DNA of 34,292 nucleotides, from positions 1-34,292 of the forward strand of contig CAIKLL010000030.1 in NCBI GenBank assembly GCA_903828265.1, read 5' to 3'. This document shows, piece after piece, positions 19,097 through 28,269 of the stretch. Each line of letters begins with the position of its first letter. Within the stretch, counting starts at the first letter, position 1. A program made the translations under genes and the position numbers. The notes under the pieces were generated by a model. It was given only the letters and a program-made list of their open reading frames with translations. It did not search any database and had not been told where the DNA came from. Origin of the DNA: an uncultured Rickettsiales bacterium. Lineage in GTDB: Bacteria > Pseudomonadota > Alphaproteobacteria > Rickettsiales > Rickettsiaceae.

Positions 19097-19984
19097 ATGA
19101 AATATTTAATTAGTATAATTATTTTCTTCTTTTCAGTAAACGTCTTTGCAAAACAGCAAGATATAGTGGCTATCGTAAATGATAAACCAATTACGATGTA
19201 CGAATTTACTGCAAGAAAAAAAATGATTATTGCTTTAAACAAAGTAGATAATTCCGATCTTACTACCGATAAGCAGTTAAACAAAAACGTTCTAAATCTT
19301 CTAATTGATGAAGAATTATTAAATCAACATGCAGAAAAAACAGGAATTAAAATCTCTGAACCAGAAATCAATAGTGCAATATTAACTATCGAAGAGAGGA
19401 ATAAAATGCCTAAGGGTTATTTGCTCCAATATATGAAAGAGCTAGGCATAAATGCAGATAGTTTCAAGAAACAAATAAAAAGTGAATTAATTAAATACAA
19501 TATTGTTAGTAGTCTTTCTAATTCAATTTCAGTTAGCCCTAAAGAACTAGATGTAGCAGTAATTAATAGCGGATATGAAGATTTTAATATTACAGCCTGG
19601 ATATTTACTTCCCTTAATTCTGATGATAAAAACTTAAATAAAATGCAAAAACTTCAGAAGACCCCTACAGATTGTAACAAAATAGAAAATAAATTATATG
19701 CTGATTTTGCAAGTGGCGAAAAAATTGAACGTAAATTAAAGGATTTAGGAGATAAAACAAAATCTGTTATCTTAGATACAAATGAAAATAGTTGGAGTAA
19801 CATTTATCAAGAAGATGATAAGTTTAAACTAGTTTTAGTTTGCACAAAAAAAGCTTCCGTATCAGGGGATGAAATTAATAAAGTTAAAAGCTTTTTATCT
19901 AATCAAAAAATGTCTAAGAAAGCTGAAAAGTTTTTTAAAGATCTTAAATCAAAAGCCTATATAAGTATTTTACTGAACGATTAA
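19097..19984 (+). CDS. SurA-like periplasmic chaperone, reduced
   Basis: Signal peptide; SurA N-domain QQDIVAIVNDKPITMYEFTARKKMI..LLIDEELLNQHAEKTGIKISEPEIN; directly downstream of lptD. Confidence 0.8.
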   Translation: MKYLISIIIFFFSVNVFAKQQDIVAIVNDKPITMYEFTARKKMIIALNKVDNSDLTTDKQLNKNVLNLLIDEELLNQHAEKTGIKISEPEINSAILTIEERNKMPKGYLLQYMKELGINADSFKKQIKSELIKYNIVSSLSNSISVSPKELDVAVINSGYEDFNITAWIFTSLNSDDKNLNKMQKLQKTPTDCNKIENKLYADFASGEKIERKLKDLGDKTKSVILDTNENSWSNIYQEDDKFKLVLVCTKKASVSGDEINKVKSFLSNQKMSKKAEKFFKDLKSKAYISILLND

Positions 19985-20343
19985 TAATTAAGCAGCCGCC
20001 TTATTAAGAAACCAAGCTAGAAAAGGTAAATATAGGCGTTTTTATAGACAAAACATATTCCTTTTGTAAAAAAAGGTGAGTAAATCTAAAAATACATGCA
20101 AAATTCATTTAATTATAAAATTATCATTAAATTTAAGAGGGAGTTAGTACTTCGCTTTCTATTATTACCAAAAAATTCCAAGAAAGCTAAGTTCAAAACG
20201 TTTTAAACCAACTAATAAAAAAGACATTTCAAAGGTGATTGCTACTAGAGATAGAATATAATTTAAGGAGCCTCCAAGCTACTTAATATTTCTCTTAATA
20301 TAAATTGAACTAAGTAGTAAAGCTGTTATTGATAGTTTAATAT

Positions 20344-20739
20344 TTATAATTTATTAAGCAATAGATTAATTTTAGCTGCATTTTCAAAGGCTTGATCATA
20401 AAAAAATCTAATTTCAGGCGAATATTTTAAATTTATCTCTTTTGTCACATACTGCCTAATGATATATCTTGATTCTTCAAGTGCTTTTAAAATCTCCTCT
20501 TCTGATAATTTTGTATTAAAGGGTAAAAAGTAACAATTGGCAACTTTTAGATCAGGAGTGATATTAACCTTAGTAATTGTTAAAGGTATCGGAATAAGCC
20601 TCATATCTATCCCTTTTCCTTTCATAAGACAGTCAATTATAGCAGCCCCTATTATCTGAGATACTTTAAGTTGCCGTTGTGACTGCGGTTTTTCTCGATC
20701 TTTAAGCTTAAAGGTGCTTTTGCTCTTGAACAATTTCAA
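20344..20739 (-). CDS. rbfA: ribosome-binding factor A
   Basis: 131 aa; [61 protein letters not shown]; start overlaps the end of infB. Confidence 0.9.
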   Translation of the reverse strand: MKLFKSKSTFKLKDREKPQSQRQLKVSQIIGAAIIDCLMKGKGIDMRLIPIPLTITKVNITPDLKVANCYFLPFNTKLSEEEILKALEESRYIIRQYVTKEINLKYSPEIRFFYDQAFENAAKINLLLNKL

Positions 20740-23143
20740 ATACCTCTACCAAATCCCCTACTTTAATATCATCATAATTTTCAAAAGCAATACCGCATTC
20801 AAAGCCTTCATTTACCTCTTTTACATCTTCTTTAAAACGCTTCAAGGTTTTAAGTTTACCTTCGTGAATAACTACATTATCGCGAAGTAATCTAACACCT
20901 GCACCCCTTTTAATTATACCTTTTGTTACATAACTTCCGGCAACTTTACCTACTTTGGAGACATTAAACACTTCACGGATCTCAACGGAACCGATATAAA
21001 TCTCACGAATTACAGGCGATAGCATACCACTCATGATGGCTTTAATATCGTCAATTAAATTATATATTATTGAATAATATCTAATATCAACCTTGTTTTT
21101 CTCCGCATCGGCTCTGGCTGCTGTATTTGATCTGACATTAAAACCAAGAATTATTGCTCCAGTTGCTTTAGAAAGGGTAACATCAGATTCGGTAATAGCC
21201 CCAACACCTTGATGAATGATTCTTAGTTTTACCTCGTCACTAATAATTTTATTTAAACTGCCAATTATAGCTTCAATTGAACCATGAACATCACCTTTAA
21301 TAATTATCGGCAATTCTTTGATCTTAGTATCACCGGAAGCTTTTTGGAATAAATCTTCTAGGCTAGTTTTGGAAGCGGTAACTTTATTTTCTTTTGATTT
21401 TCGAATTCTATATTCGGTGATATCTCTAGCTTGTTTTTCTGTCATAACGACATTAAATAAATCCCCTGCTGACGGAGCAGTATTCAGACCAAAAATTTCA
21501 ACTACATACGAAGGAAGTGCCTCCAAGACTTGGTTGCCTTTGTCATTATTCATTTTCTTAATACGACCATAAGTTGTTCCAGCAACTATCAGGTCACCAT
21601 TTTTTAAGGTACCACGTTGTACTAAAACACTAGCAATTACTCCTTGCCCTTTATCTATTTTTGACTCAATCACTACACCGGAAGCTACAGTATTAGAATT
21701 TGCTTTTAGGTCCTCCATTTCTGCAACCAGTAAAATTGCCTCTTCAAGCTTATCAAGGTTCTTTTTTTCTTTCGCAGAAACTGGAACCACTACTACATCG
21801 CCACCAAGGTCTTCAGGAACTAACCCGTACTGTAATAACTCGTTTTTAACTTTTTCAATATTTGCATCCGGCTTATCAATCTTGTTAATTGCCAATATTA
21901 TAGGAACAGCAGCTGCTTTAGCATGACTTATTGCTTCAACGGTTTGAGCTTTAATTCCATCATCGGCTGCAACTACTAATACTACAATATCAGTAACCTT
22001 TGCTCCTCTTGTTCGCATTTCAGTGAAAGCTTCATGACCCGGAGTATCAATAAAAGTAATCATTCTATTGTCAGTCATTTTAACACTATAAGCCCCTATG
22101 TGCTGGGTTATTCCACCTGCCTCACCTGCTGCCACGTCAGTCGATTTTAAAGCATCTAAAAGAGAGGTTTTACCATGATCAACATGCCCCATTACTGTAA
22201 CTATAGGAGCTCTTGGTTTTAGATCCTCAGGTCTATCTTCTTCATTATTAAGGATATTTTCTACATCTGACTCTTGTACTCTTTTAACAGAGTGACCAAA
22301 AGTAGTAACAACAAGTTCAGCCGTATCAGCATCAATTGACTGATTCGCTGTGGCCATAACTCCTAGTTTCATTAGTTCTCTTATAACATCGGTGACTCTT
22401 TCCGTCATTCTGTTTGATAATTCAGATACAGTAATAACTTCCGGTATGATCACTTCCCTGTAAACTTTATCTTGTTTTTTACCATCCAAGTTATCATTTT
22501 TACGCCTTTGTTTTGCCTTAGCACGCTGGATAGAAGCTAAACTTCTGGTTTTAGTTGGAACGTCTCCGGAATCTTCACTTAATAGGTTAAAAATATCAGA
22601 TTTTTTAATTTTTCTAGGTTCTATAACCTTCTGTTTAATTAAAGCTTTAGCGTCTTCTAATTTTTTCTTGTCAAACTCTTCTTCATCTTCAAGCAGCTTT
22701 TGTTTATTAGGTTTTAATGCTAAATCCCTTTTGTCAGCTCTAATACTATCGGTACCCTCTAAGTCTAAAGGTTTAACATTTTCTTTTGGAGATAAGTTAT
22801 CTAATTCTTTTTCTACCGACACAGACTGATTAATTTCAACAATCCTTGAAAGTGTACTAATTTTACTTTCATCAGCTTTATCCTCTTCACGTGCTTTTTG
22901 AAGTATAGATAGCCTTCTAGTTAGTTGTAAGTCATCAGTAGAAGTAGTTTCACTCTCGTTCATGAGATTCACTCCAGAAGTGACTACTCTACCACGTTTA
23001 ACTTCTACAACAACAGTAGATCCTGAAGAACTTACTGTCCTCGGCAAACTTCTAGGATAAGTGGTTTTCCCTAAGGTAAGTTTCCCCCCCCCAAGAGTTA
23101 ACTTTTTTGTTGCTTTGTCTTCTATGTCTTTATTATCTGTCAT
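20708..23143 (-). CDS. infB: translation initiation factor IF-2
   Basis: [71 protein letters not shown]. Confidence 0.99.
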   Translation of the reverse strand: MTDNKDIEDKATKKLTLGGGKLTLGKTTYPRSLPRTVSSSGSTVVVEVKRGRVVTSGVNLMNESETTSTDDLQLTRRLSILQKAREEDKADESKISTLSRIVEINQSVSVEKELDNLSPKENVKPLDLEGTDSIRADKRDLALKPNKQKLLEDEEEFDKKKLEDAKALIKQKVIEPRKIKKSDIFNLLSEDSGDVPTKTRSLASIQRAKAKQRRKNDNLDGKKQDKVYREVIIPEVITVSELSNRMTERVTDVIRELMKLGVMATANQSIDADTAELVVTTFGHSVKRVQESDVENILNNEEDRPEDLKPRAPIVTVMGHVDHGKTSLLDALKSTDVAAGEAGGITQHIGAYSVKMTDNRMITFIDTPGHEAFTEMRTRGAKVTDIVVLVVAADDGIKAQTVEAISHAKAAAVPIILAINKIDKPDANIEKVKNELLQYGLVPEDLGGDVVVVPVSAKEKKNLDKLEEAILLVAEMEDLKANSNTVASGVVIESKIDKGQGVIASVLVQRGTLKNGDLIVAGTTYGRIKKMNNDKGNQVLEALPSYVVEIFGLNTAPSAGDLFNVVMTEKQARDITEYRIRKSKENKVTASKTSLEDLFQKASGDTKIKELPIIIKGDVHGSIEAIIGSLNKIISDEVKLRIIHQGVGAITESDVTLSKATGAIILGFNVRSNTAARADAEKNKVDIRYYSIIYNLIDDIKAIMSGMLSPVIREIYIGSVEIREVFNVSKVGKVAGSYVTKGIIKRGAGVRLLRDNVVIHEGKLKTLKRFKEDVKEVNEGFECGIAFENYDDIKVGDLVEVFEIVQEQKHL

Positions 23144-23226
23144 GTTAAAATCTAAATACTTTATATTTTTGTGAAAAAAACTAGTCAGTTACACGGTATA
23201 CCTAAGACTCCCTTAATTCCACCAAG

Positions 23227-24717
23227 CTATTTACTTTGGGACTGCGCAAAACTGATTAATTCTTCTATGTCCTTAGTGTCCATGTGATCTTCCGGAACAA
23301 TATTTCTAAATTCTTCGACTGACATTTCTCCCAGATCTTCAATAGTTTTTACTCCGTACTCAGCTAATTTTAGTATATATTCGGGTGCAAGATCAAGAGC
23401 ATCTACTAATTCTTGTTCCACACCGAGTTGCTCTAGATCGTTAATAATTTTTTCATTCTGAGTTTCAATATATTTTATAGCACGGTTTTTCAGTTCTTTT
23501 ACCAATTTTTGGTCAAAACCTTGTATGGATTCAAGAAGTGTATTATCGGTACTGGCAATCTGATCTATAGTCGTAAAACCTTCTGCTGATAATAACTGCG
23601 CTAAAACTTCTTCTACACCCAGTCCTTTAATAAATAATTCTGTAGTATTAGTAAACTCTTCTGTTCTCCTTTTTGATTCTTGTTCTTCGGTCATTACATC
23701 AATTGTCCAACCGGTAATTTTAGATGCTAGGCGTACATTTTGACCGCGTCTACCAATAGCAAGACTAAGTTGATCATCCGGTACTACTATCTCCACTTTT
23801 CTTTTTCCCTCATCAAAAACAATTTTTGAAATTTGGGCAGGCGTCATTGAATTAATTACAAATTGAGCTACATTTTTATCCCATAATATTACATCAATTT
23901 TCTCTCCATGTAATTCATTAGTAATCGCACGTACCCTATTTCCCCTAACTCCAACACAAGATCCCACAGGGTCAATACTAACATCAGCAGCAAATACTGC
24001 CACTTTTGCTTTAGAACCCGGTTCCCGGGCAATTGCTTTTATTTCAATAATATTATCGTATATTTCGGGAACTTCCATCTCAAATAACTTTTCCAGAAAT
24101 TTATTATTTGTTCTGGATAAAAATATCTGAGGACCTTTCATTTCAGGTCTGACATCAAGAACAAACGCTTTAATTCTATCATTGATTTTAAATATTTCGC
24201 CTCTTATCTGCTGATCCCTTCCAAGTATTGCTTCTGCTCTTCCCACATCAACAATAATATTACCGAATTCTATTCTTTTAACTGTACCGTTTAAAATATC
24301 ACCTTTGCGATCTTTATAATCTTCATACTGACGTAAACGTTCCGCTTCTCCTACTTTTTGTACTATTACTTGTTTTGCTGTTTGAGCTGCAACTCTACCT
24401 AAATCAATTGGAGGTAATTTTTCTAAGATTTCTTCATCAATTTTAACATCAGGCTTAATAGACATAGCATCAGAAAGAGCAATTTCCGTAAATGTATTTT
24501 CAACTTTGTCTACCACTTTACGAACTCGATATAGTGTAATTTCACCAGTATTATGATTAATTTCTGCCTTGATATTATGCTCATGACCATACTTTTTACG
24601 GCCGGCTACTTGCACGGCTTGTTCCATTGCATCAATTAAATTTGCTCGTGGTATTCCGCGTTCCCTGGATACTGCTTCAACTATCTGCAGGATTTCTGCA
24701 TTACCTATGTTACTCAT
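23227..24717 (-). CDS. nusA: transcription termination/antitermination factor NusA
   Basis: 496 aa; RTNNKFLEKLFEMEVPEIYDNIIEIKAIAREPGSKAKVAVFAADVSIDPVGSCVGVRGNRV, LSLAIGRRGQNVRLASKITGW. Confidence 0.98.
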   Translation of the reverse strand: MSNIGNAEILQIVEAVSRERGIPRANLIDAMEQAVQVAGRKKYGHEHNIKAEINHNTGEITLYRVRKVVDKVENTFTEIALSDAMSIKPDVKIDEEILEKLPPIDLGRVAAQTAKQVIVQKVGEAERLRQYEDYKDRKGDILNGTVKRIEFGNIIVDVGRAEAILGRDQQIRGEIFKINDRIKAFVLDVRPEMKGPQIFLSRTNNKFLEKLFEMEVPEIYDNIIEIKAIAREPGSKAKVAVFAADVSIDPVGSCVGVRGNRVRAITNELHGEKIDVILWDKNVAQFVINSMTPAQISKIVFDEGKRKVEIVVPDDQLSLAIGRRGQNVRLASKITGWTIDVMTEEQESKRRTEEFTNTTELFIKGLGVEEVLAQLLSAEGFTTIDQIASTDNTLLESIQGFDQKLVKELKNRAIKYIETQNEKIINDLEQLGVEQELVDALDLAPEYILKLAEYGVKTIEDLGEMSVEEFRNIVPEDHMDTKDIEELISFAQSQSK

Positions 24718-24752
24718 TCCGATAATTCTCCTATAATATAACTAATAATTAC

Positions 24753-25235
24753 TTATTTCATCCCTTTTAATAATTGTCTAAATTCCTCATCGGTTAAAAC
24801 CAAATTAGCTCCCTTGATATTATCATAAGCAAAAACCAATTGAACATTTTTTGATTTTATTGTTATCTCTTTTCCTTTTACTTCGATTAACTTTCCCTTA
24901 AAACTAATTTTACCATTATGAGGTTCTTTTAATTTTAGTTTAATTTCTCTTCCTAAAAATCTTTCAAAATCCTGCAACTTGACTAATGGTCTCTCTATGC
25001 CAGCCGAGGCCACTTCAAGAAAATATTTATCTTTAATTATATCTTCAACATCTAGAATAGCTGAAACGTTTTTGCTAACTTCCCTACAATCTTTAACTTG
25101 TACTTTATTGCCGTCTTTACGATCAATTAGAATTTCAAGTACTTTTCTGCTTCCTCCTTGAAAACTTAACTTGACAAGCTCAAGCCCGAGGGAATCAATA
25201 ACAGGTTCTAATAGTAATCTGATTTTTTCTTCCAT
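24753..25235 (-). CDS. rimP: ribosome maturation factor RimP
   Basis: MEEKIRLLLEPVIDSLGLELVKLSF, VKDCREVSKNVSAILDVEDIIKDKYFLEVASAGIERPL. The listed ORF start at 25280 lies inside a terminator hairpin; the internal Met at 25235 is preferred. Confidence 0.93.
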   Translation of the reverse strand: MEEKIRLLLEPVIDSLGLELVKLSFQGGSRKVLEILIDRKDGNKVQVKDCREVSKNVSAILDVEDIIKDKYFLEVASAGIERPLVKLQDFERFLGREIKLKLKEPHNGKISFKGKLIEVKGKEITIKSKNVQLVFAYDNIKGANLVLTDEEFRQLLKGMK

Positions 25236-25261
25236 TTGCAGTTTAATATGCTCACAATAAA

Positions 25262-25284
25262 AAAGGCGGGCAAAACCCACCTTT
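25262..25284 (-). terminator. intrinsic terminator / possible attenuator upstream of rimP
   Basis: Minus-strand RNA AAAGGUGGG-UUUUG-CCCGCCUUU followed by UUUAUUG; 9-bp stem with one U:G pair. On the plus strand that pair becomes a mismatch and there is no U-tract, so it is directional. Confidence 0.75.
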
Positions 25285-25312
25285 AAATAAAATTATTATT
25301 TAAGTCTTCATA

Positions 25313-25341
25313 ATTGTATAATAATTATTTCACCAGTTCAA
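25313..25341 (-). promoter_or_regulatory. sigma70-like promoter for rimP-nusA-infB-rbfA
   Basis: Minus strand TTGAAC (25341-25336), 17-nt spacer, TACAAT (25318-25313); lies between the helicase stop and the terminator hairpin. Confidence 0.5.
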
Positions 25342-25350
25342 GGAAATAAT

Positions 25351-26625
25351 TTAAGCTACTTTTTTTTGACCGGATTTTTTCTTTTTCTTGGAAAACGAGA
25401 TTCCTGTATTAGTTTTATAACCAACTTGCTTGTTATTTTCTTTTGTTCCTTGTTTTCTATTAGATATTGATTGAAAAGTATCAGATGATCTTTTTTTATA
25501 ACTACTTTCCCGATTTTTTGTAGAGGATTTAAAAACTTCTCTAGTAGAGAGACCTTTGTTTATTAATCTATCAATAGCTTTTTTGCGCATAATATCTGCA
25601 CCAGATACGAATGATATGGCAAACCCTTTAGCACCGGCTCTACCTGTTCTACCTATACGATGTAAATAATCTTCAGGGCATGAAGGTAAGTCATAGTTAA
25701 ATACATATTTTATATGATCAACATCAAGACCCCTTGCTGCTACATCTGTTGCCACTAAAATACGAGTTTTTTCTTTTCGGAAAGCATCAAGCACTTTTGT
25801 TCTTTTTCCTTGATTTAGATCACCGTGAATTGCTTCCGCTTTATGACCATTACTTTTTAAATTTCTGGCTAACTTATCTGCTCCTCTTTTGGTTTTAACA
25901 AAAACTATTATCGTCCCCTCTTGGGAAGATAATTGATTATCAAGTTCAATGTACTTAAGCTCTTCTTTTATTTCAATAAATTGTTGGTCAATTTCAGGAG
26001 CGGCTTTATTAACTTTTCCTATAGTAATTTTATGAGGGTTATTTAAATATTTATGTGAAGCTTCCACTATATGATTAGGCATAGTTGCAGAGAACATTAA
26101 AACTTGCCTGCTCGCCGGTAAATATTTATTTATCTGGTCAATCTGTTCTTTCATTCCCATATCGAGCATTCTATCCATTTCATCTAGAACTAAATATCTA
26201 AAATCGCTAAGGTTTAAGGTTTTGCGAGTTAAATGATCAATTAATCTACCAGGGGTAGCAACTATCACATCTGGTTTAGTCATTAGCTTCGATACCTGCT
26301 TCCCAAAGGACTCCCCTCCAATAACTGCTGCCCCTAAAATTTTTATTCTTCCGGCAGTTTTGTTAAGTGCCATGCAAACTTGCACCGCTAATTCCCGGGT
26401 AGGAACCAATACTAATATTTTTGCCTTTTCTTGTAAAATTTTTGTGATTGCCGGTAATAAATATGCAAGGGTCTTTCCAGAACCGGTTTGACTAGAAGCT
26501 AGTATATCTAATCCTTGTAGCGCTTTTGGAATAGATTGTTTTTGGATTTCTGTCGGAATTAGAATTCCCATACGCGTTAAGTTACCTAATATCTCTATCG
26601 GTAAGTTCATTTCATTAAAATTCAT
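25351..26625 (-). CDS. DEAD-box ATP-dependent RNA helicase (RhlE-like)
   Basis: ASSQTGSGKTLAYLLP, VLVPTRELAVQV, ATPGRLIDH, VLDEMDRMLDMG, MFSATMP, HRIGRTGRAG; lysine/serine-rich C-terminal tail. Confidence 0.95.
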   Translation of the reverse strand: MNFNEMNLPIEILGNLTRMGILIPTEIQKQSIPKALQGLDILASSQTGSGKTLAYLLPAITKILQEKAKILVLVPTRELAVQVCMALNKTAGRIKILGAAVIGGESFGKQVSKLMTKPDVIVATPGRLIDHLTRKTLNLSDFRYLVLDEMDRMLDMGMKEQIDQINKYLPASRQVLMFSATMPNHIVEASHKYLNNPHKITIGKVNKAAPEIDQQFIEIKEELKYIELDNQLSSQEGTIIVFVKTKRGADKLARNLKSNGHKAEAIHGDLNQGKRTKVLDAFRKEKTRILVATDVAARGLDVDHIKYVFNYDLPSCPEDYLHRIGRTGRAGAKGFAISFVSGADIMRKKAIDRLINKGLSTREVFKSSTKNRESSYKKRSSDTFQSISNRKQGTKENNKQVGYKTNTGISFSKKKKKSGQKKVA

Positions 26626-26640
26626 ACAAATTTGCTCAAA

Positions 26641-26701
26641 TTACTTGTTAAATATTTTTGATCACTACGCAAATATTTATTAAATAATATTCAACAAGTA
26701 A
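26641..26701 (-). promoter_or_regulatory. long hairpin in the 5' leader of the DEAD-box helicase
   Basis: Minus RNA UUACUUGUUGAAUAUU ... AAUAUUUAACAAGUAA: 16-bp stem with one G:U pair, ending 16 nt upstream of the helicase ATG. Confidence 0.6.
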
Positions 26702-26992
26702 CCAAACTTAAGACTCCTAAATTCCTTTAAAAGAGTCGATTCTTAGAGGATGCCAAGTTCAGCATAGACTATTCCATACTAGAAACGTTCTCCTACCTAC
26801 AGGGTCAAAGGCTTTTATACTACATACCTTCCCCTTAAATCCCTGATAATTAAAATTAAATTTTAGGATCCAGCTAATAGTAACGTACAGAACTTAAATT
26901 ATATATCTAAAGCTATAAGAATTTTTTTAGGATTCAAATGTTACTGACTTAGAATGTAAAAACAAGTTAGCAACATCCCTTTTGTACAGCTA

Positions 26993-27029
26993 TTAGGCTT
27001 TACTTTAAAATTCTTTAAGTAAAACCTAA
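26993..27029 (-). other. hairpin in the cspA-helicase intergenic region
   Basis: Plus TTAGGCTTTACTT ... AAGTAAAACCTAA (13-nt arms, 12 matches; the odd position becomes U:G in minus-strand RNA); no U-tract follows. Confidence 0.55.
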
Positions 27030-27166
27030 GCAAGTGACACCCCACTTTAAATAGATATTACTTGTATTTATGGTAGGGTTTAGACAGATTATGAAAGTGT
27101 TTGTGCCAGGTTTATAGGTTCACGAACTTAACTTAAGGTAAAGCTGCACTTAAACTTTAACTTCAA

Positions 27167-27364
27167 TTATACCCTAAGGTTTATAGCTGATGTTTTTCCG
27201 CCTTTTTCTTCTAGATCAAATCTTACCTCTTGACCTTCATCTAGAGTTTTTAGTCCAGCATCTTGTACTGCAGATATATGAACAAAAACATCTTTTTTGT
27301 TTTCTTCTGATTCAATAAAACCATAACCTTTTGTAGGGTTGAACCACTTGACTTTGCCTTCCAT
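27167..27364 (-). CDS. cspA: cold shock protein CspA family
   Basis: [68 protein letters not shown]1 GYGFIE and RNP2 DVFVHIS. Confidence 0.97.
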   Translation of the reverse strand: MEGKVKWFNPTKGYGFIESEENKKDVFVHISAVQDAGLKTLDEGQEVRFDLEEKGGKTSAINLRV

Positions 27365-27373
27365 ATTTTAAAC

Positions 27374-27446
27374 TTCGATTTAATTGTTAAAAACTGGTTT
27401 AAAATTTTACACTCAGTCTTAATCCATAGAACTTCTATAAATCGAA
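27374..27446 (-). promoter_or_regulatory. structured 5' UTR of cspA (possible temperature-responsive element)
   Basis: Perfect 9-bp inverted repeat TTCGATTTA (27374-27382) / TAAATCGAA (27438-27446); the proximal arm is 10-18 nt upstream of the ATG and overlaps the putative ribosome binding site. Confidence 0.5.
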
Positions 27447-27479
27447 ACTAGACCGTAAATAATAATAAACTCGAGAATG

Positions 27480-27508
27480 AGTGTACTTTCTTTTCAGGAA
27501 AATGTCAA
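27480..27508 (-). promoter_or_regulatory. sigma70-like promoter of cspA
   Basis: Minus strand TTGACA (27508-27503), 17-nt spacer, TACACT (27485-27480); about 115 nt upstream of the cspA ATG. Confidence 0.65.
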
Positions 27509-27582
27509 TTAATATTACTTAATGATATTTATTTATAACTATATTATTTTTCTGTAATTATAATAAATATGCCAAAAATATC

Positions 27583-28269
27583 TCAGAGTATTTCTAATGT
27601 ATAATCGAGTTTGTAAGCTTTATGCATTCTTTTAGCTAAAGATATGTTATGAGTAACCATAATTATAGCTGCCCCCGAATTTTCTGCTCTATCTAAAAAA
27701 AGTTCAAATACCTCTTCTGCTGTATTAGGATCCAGATTACCGGTGGGTTCATCAGCTAAAATAAGTTTTGGGTTATTAATTAAAGCTCGGGCTATCGCTA
27801 CTCGTTGCTGTTCACCACCCGATAATTCTCCTGGGAAGTTATATAATCTAGCGCCTAAACCTAATTTTCTTAATAAATCCTCAGATCTTTCGAGAGCCTG
27901 TTTTTTTTCAAGCCCCGAAATCAGCAAGGGTATTGCCGCATTCTCCTGGGCGGTAAAATCACCTAATAAATGATGGTACTGGTATATAAAACCCAAATTT
28001 TCCAGTCTAATTTGGGAAGCATATTTTAAATTACATAATTTCTGGGGAGGGATGTTTTCAATATGAACGGATCCGGAATCAGGAGAATCCAAAAGACCGG
28101 CAATATGCAATAAGGTAGATTTTCCACTTCCTGAAGATCCTACTATAGCTACCATCTGATTTTTAGAGATTTTAAGATTTACATTTTTTAAAACCTCAAT
28201 TGTCGACCTTCCTTGACGATAATCCTTATTAATATTCTTTAATTCTAAAATTACTTCCGTATTACTCAT
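27583..28269 (-). CDS. lolD: lipoprotein-releasing ABC transporter ATP-binding protein LolD
   Basis: Walker [17 protein letters not shown], signature [15 protein letters not shown], Walker [13 protein letters not shown]; next to lolC. Confidence 0.93.
   Translation of the reverse strand: MSNTEVILELKNINKDYRQGRSTIEVLKNVNLKISKNQMVAIVGSSGSGKSTLLHIAGLLDSPDSGSVHIENIPPQKLCNLKYASQIRLENLGFIYQYHHLLGDFTAQENAAIPLLISGLEKKQALERSEDLLRKLGLGARLYNFPGELSGGEQQRVAIARALINNPKLILADEPTGNLDPNTAEEVFELFLDRAENSGAAIIMVTHNISLAKRMHKAYKLDYTLEIL

Noticed and set aside
27408-27485. TACACTCA/TGAGTGTA inverted repeat upstream of cspA
   Set aside because: One arm is the predicted -10 element and would not be transcribed, so it was not counted as leader RNA structure.
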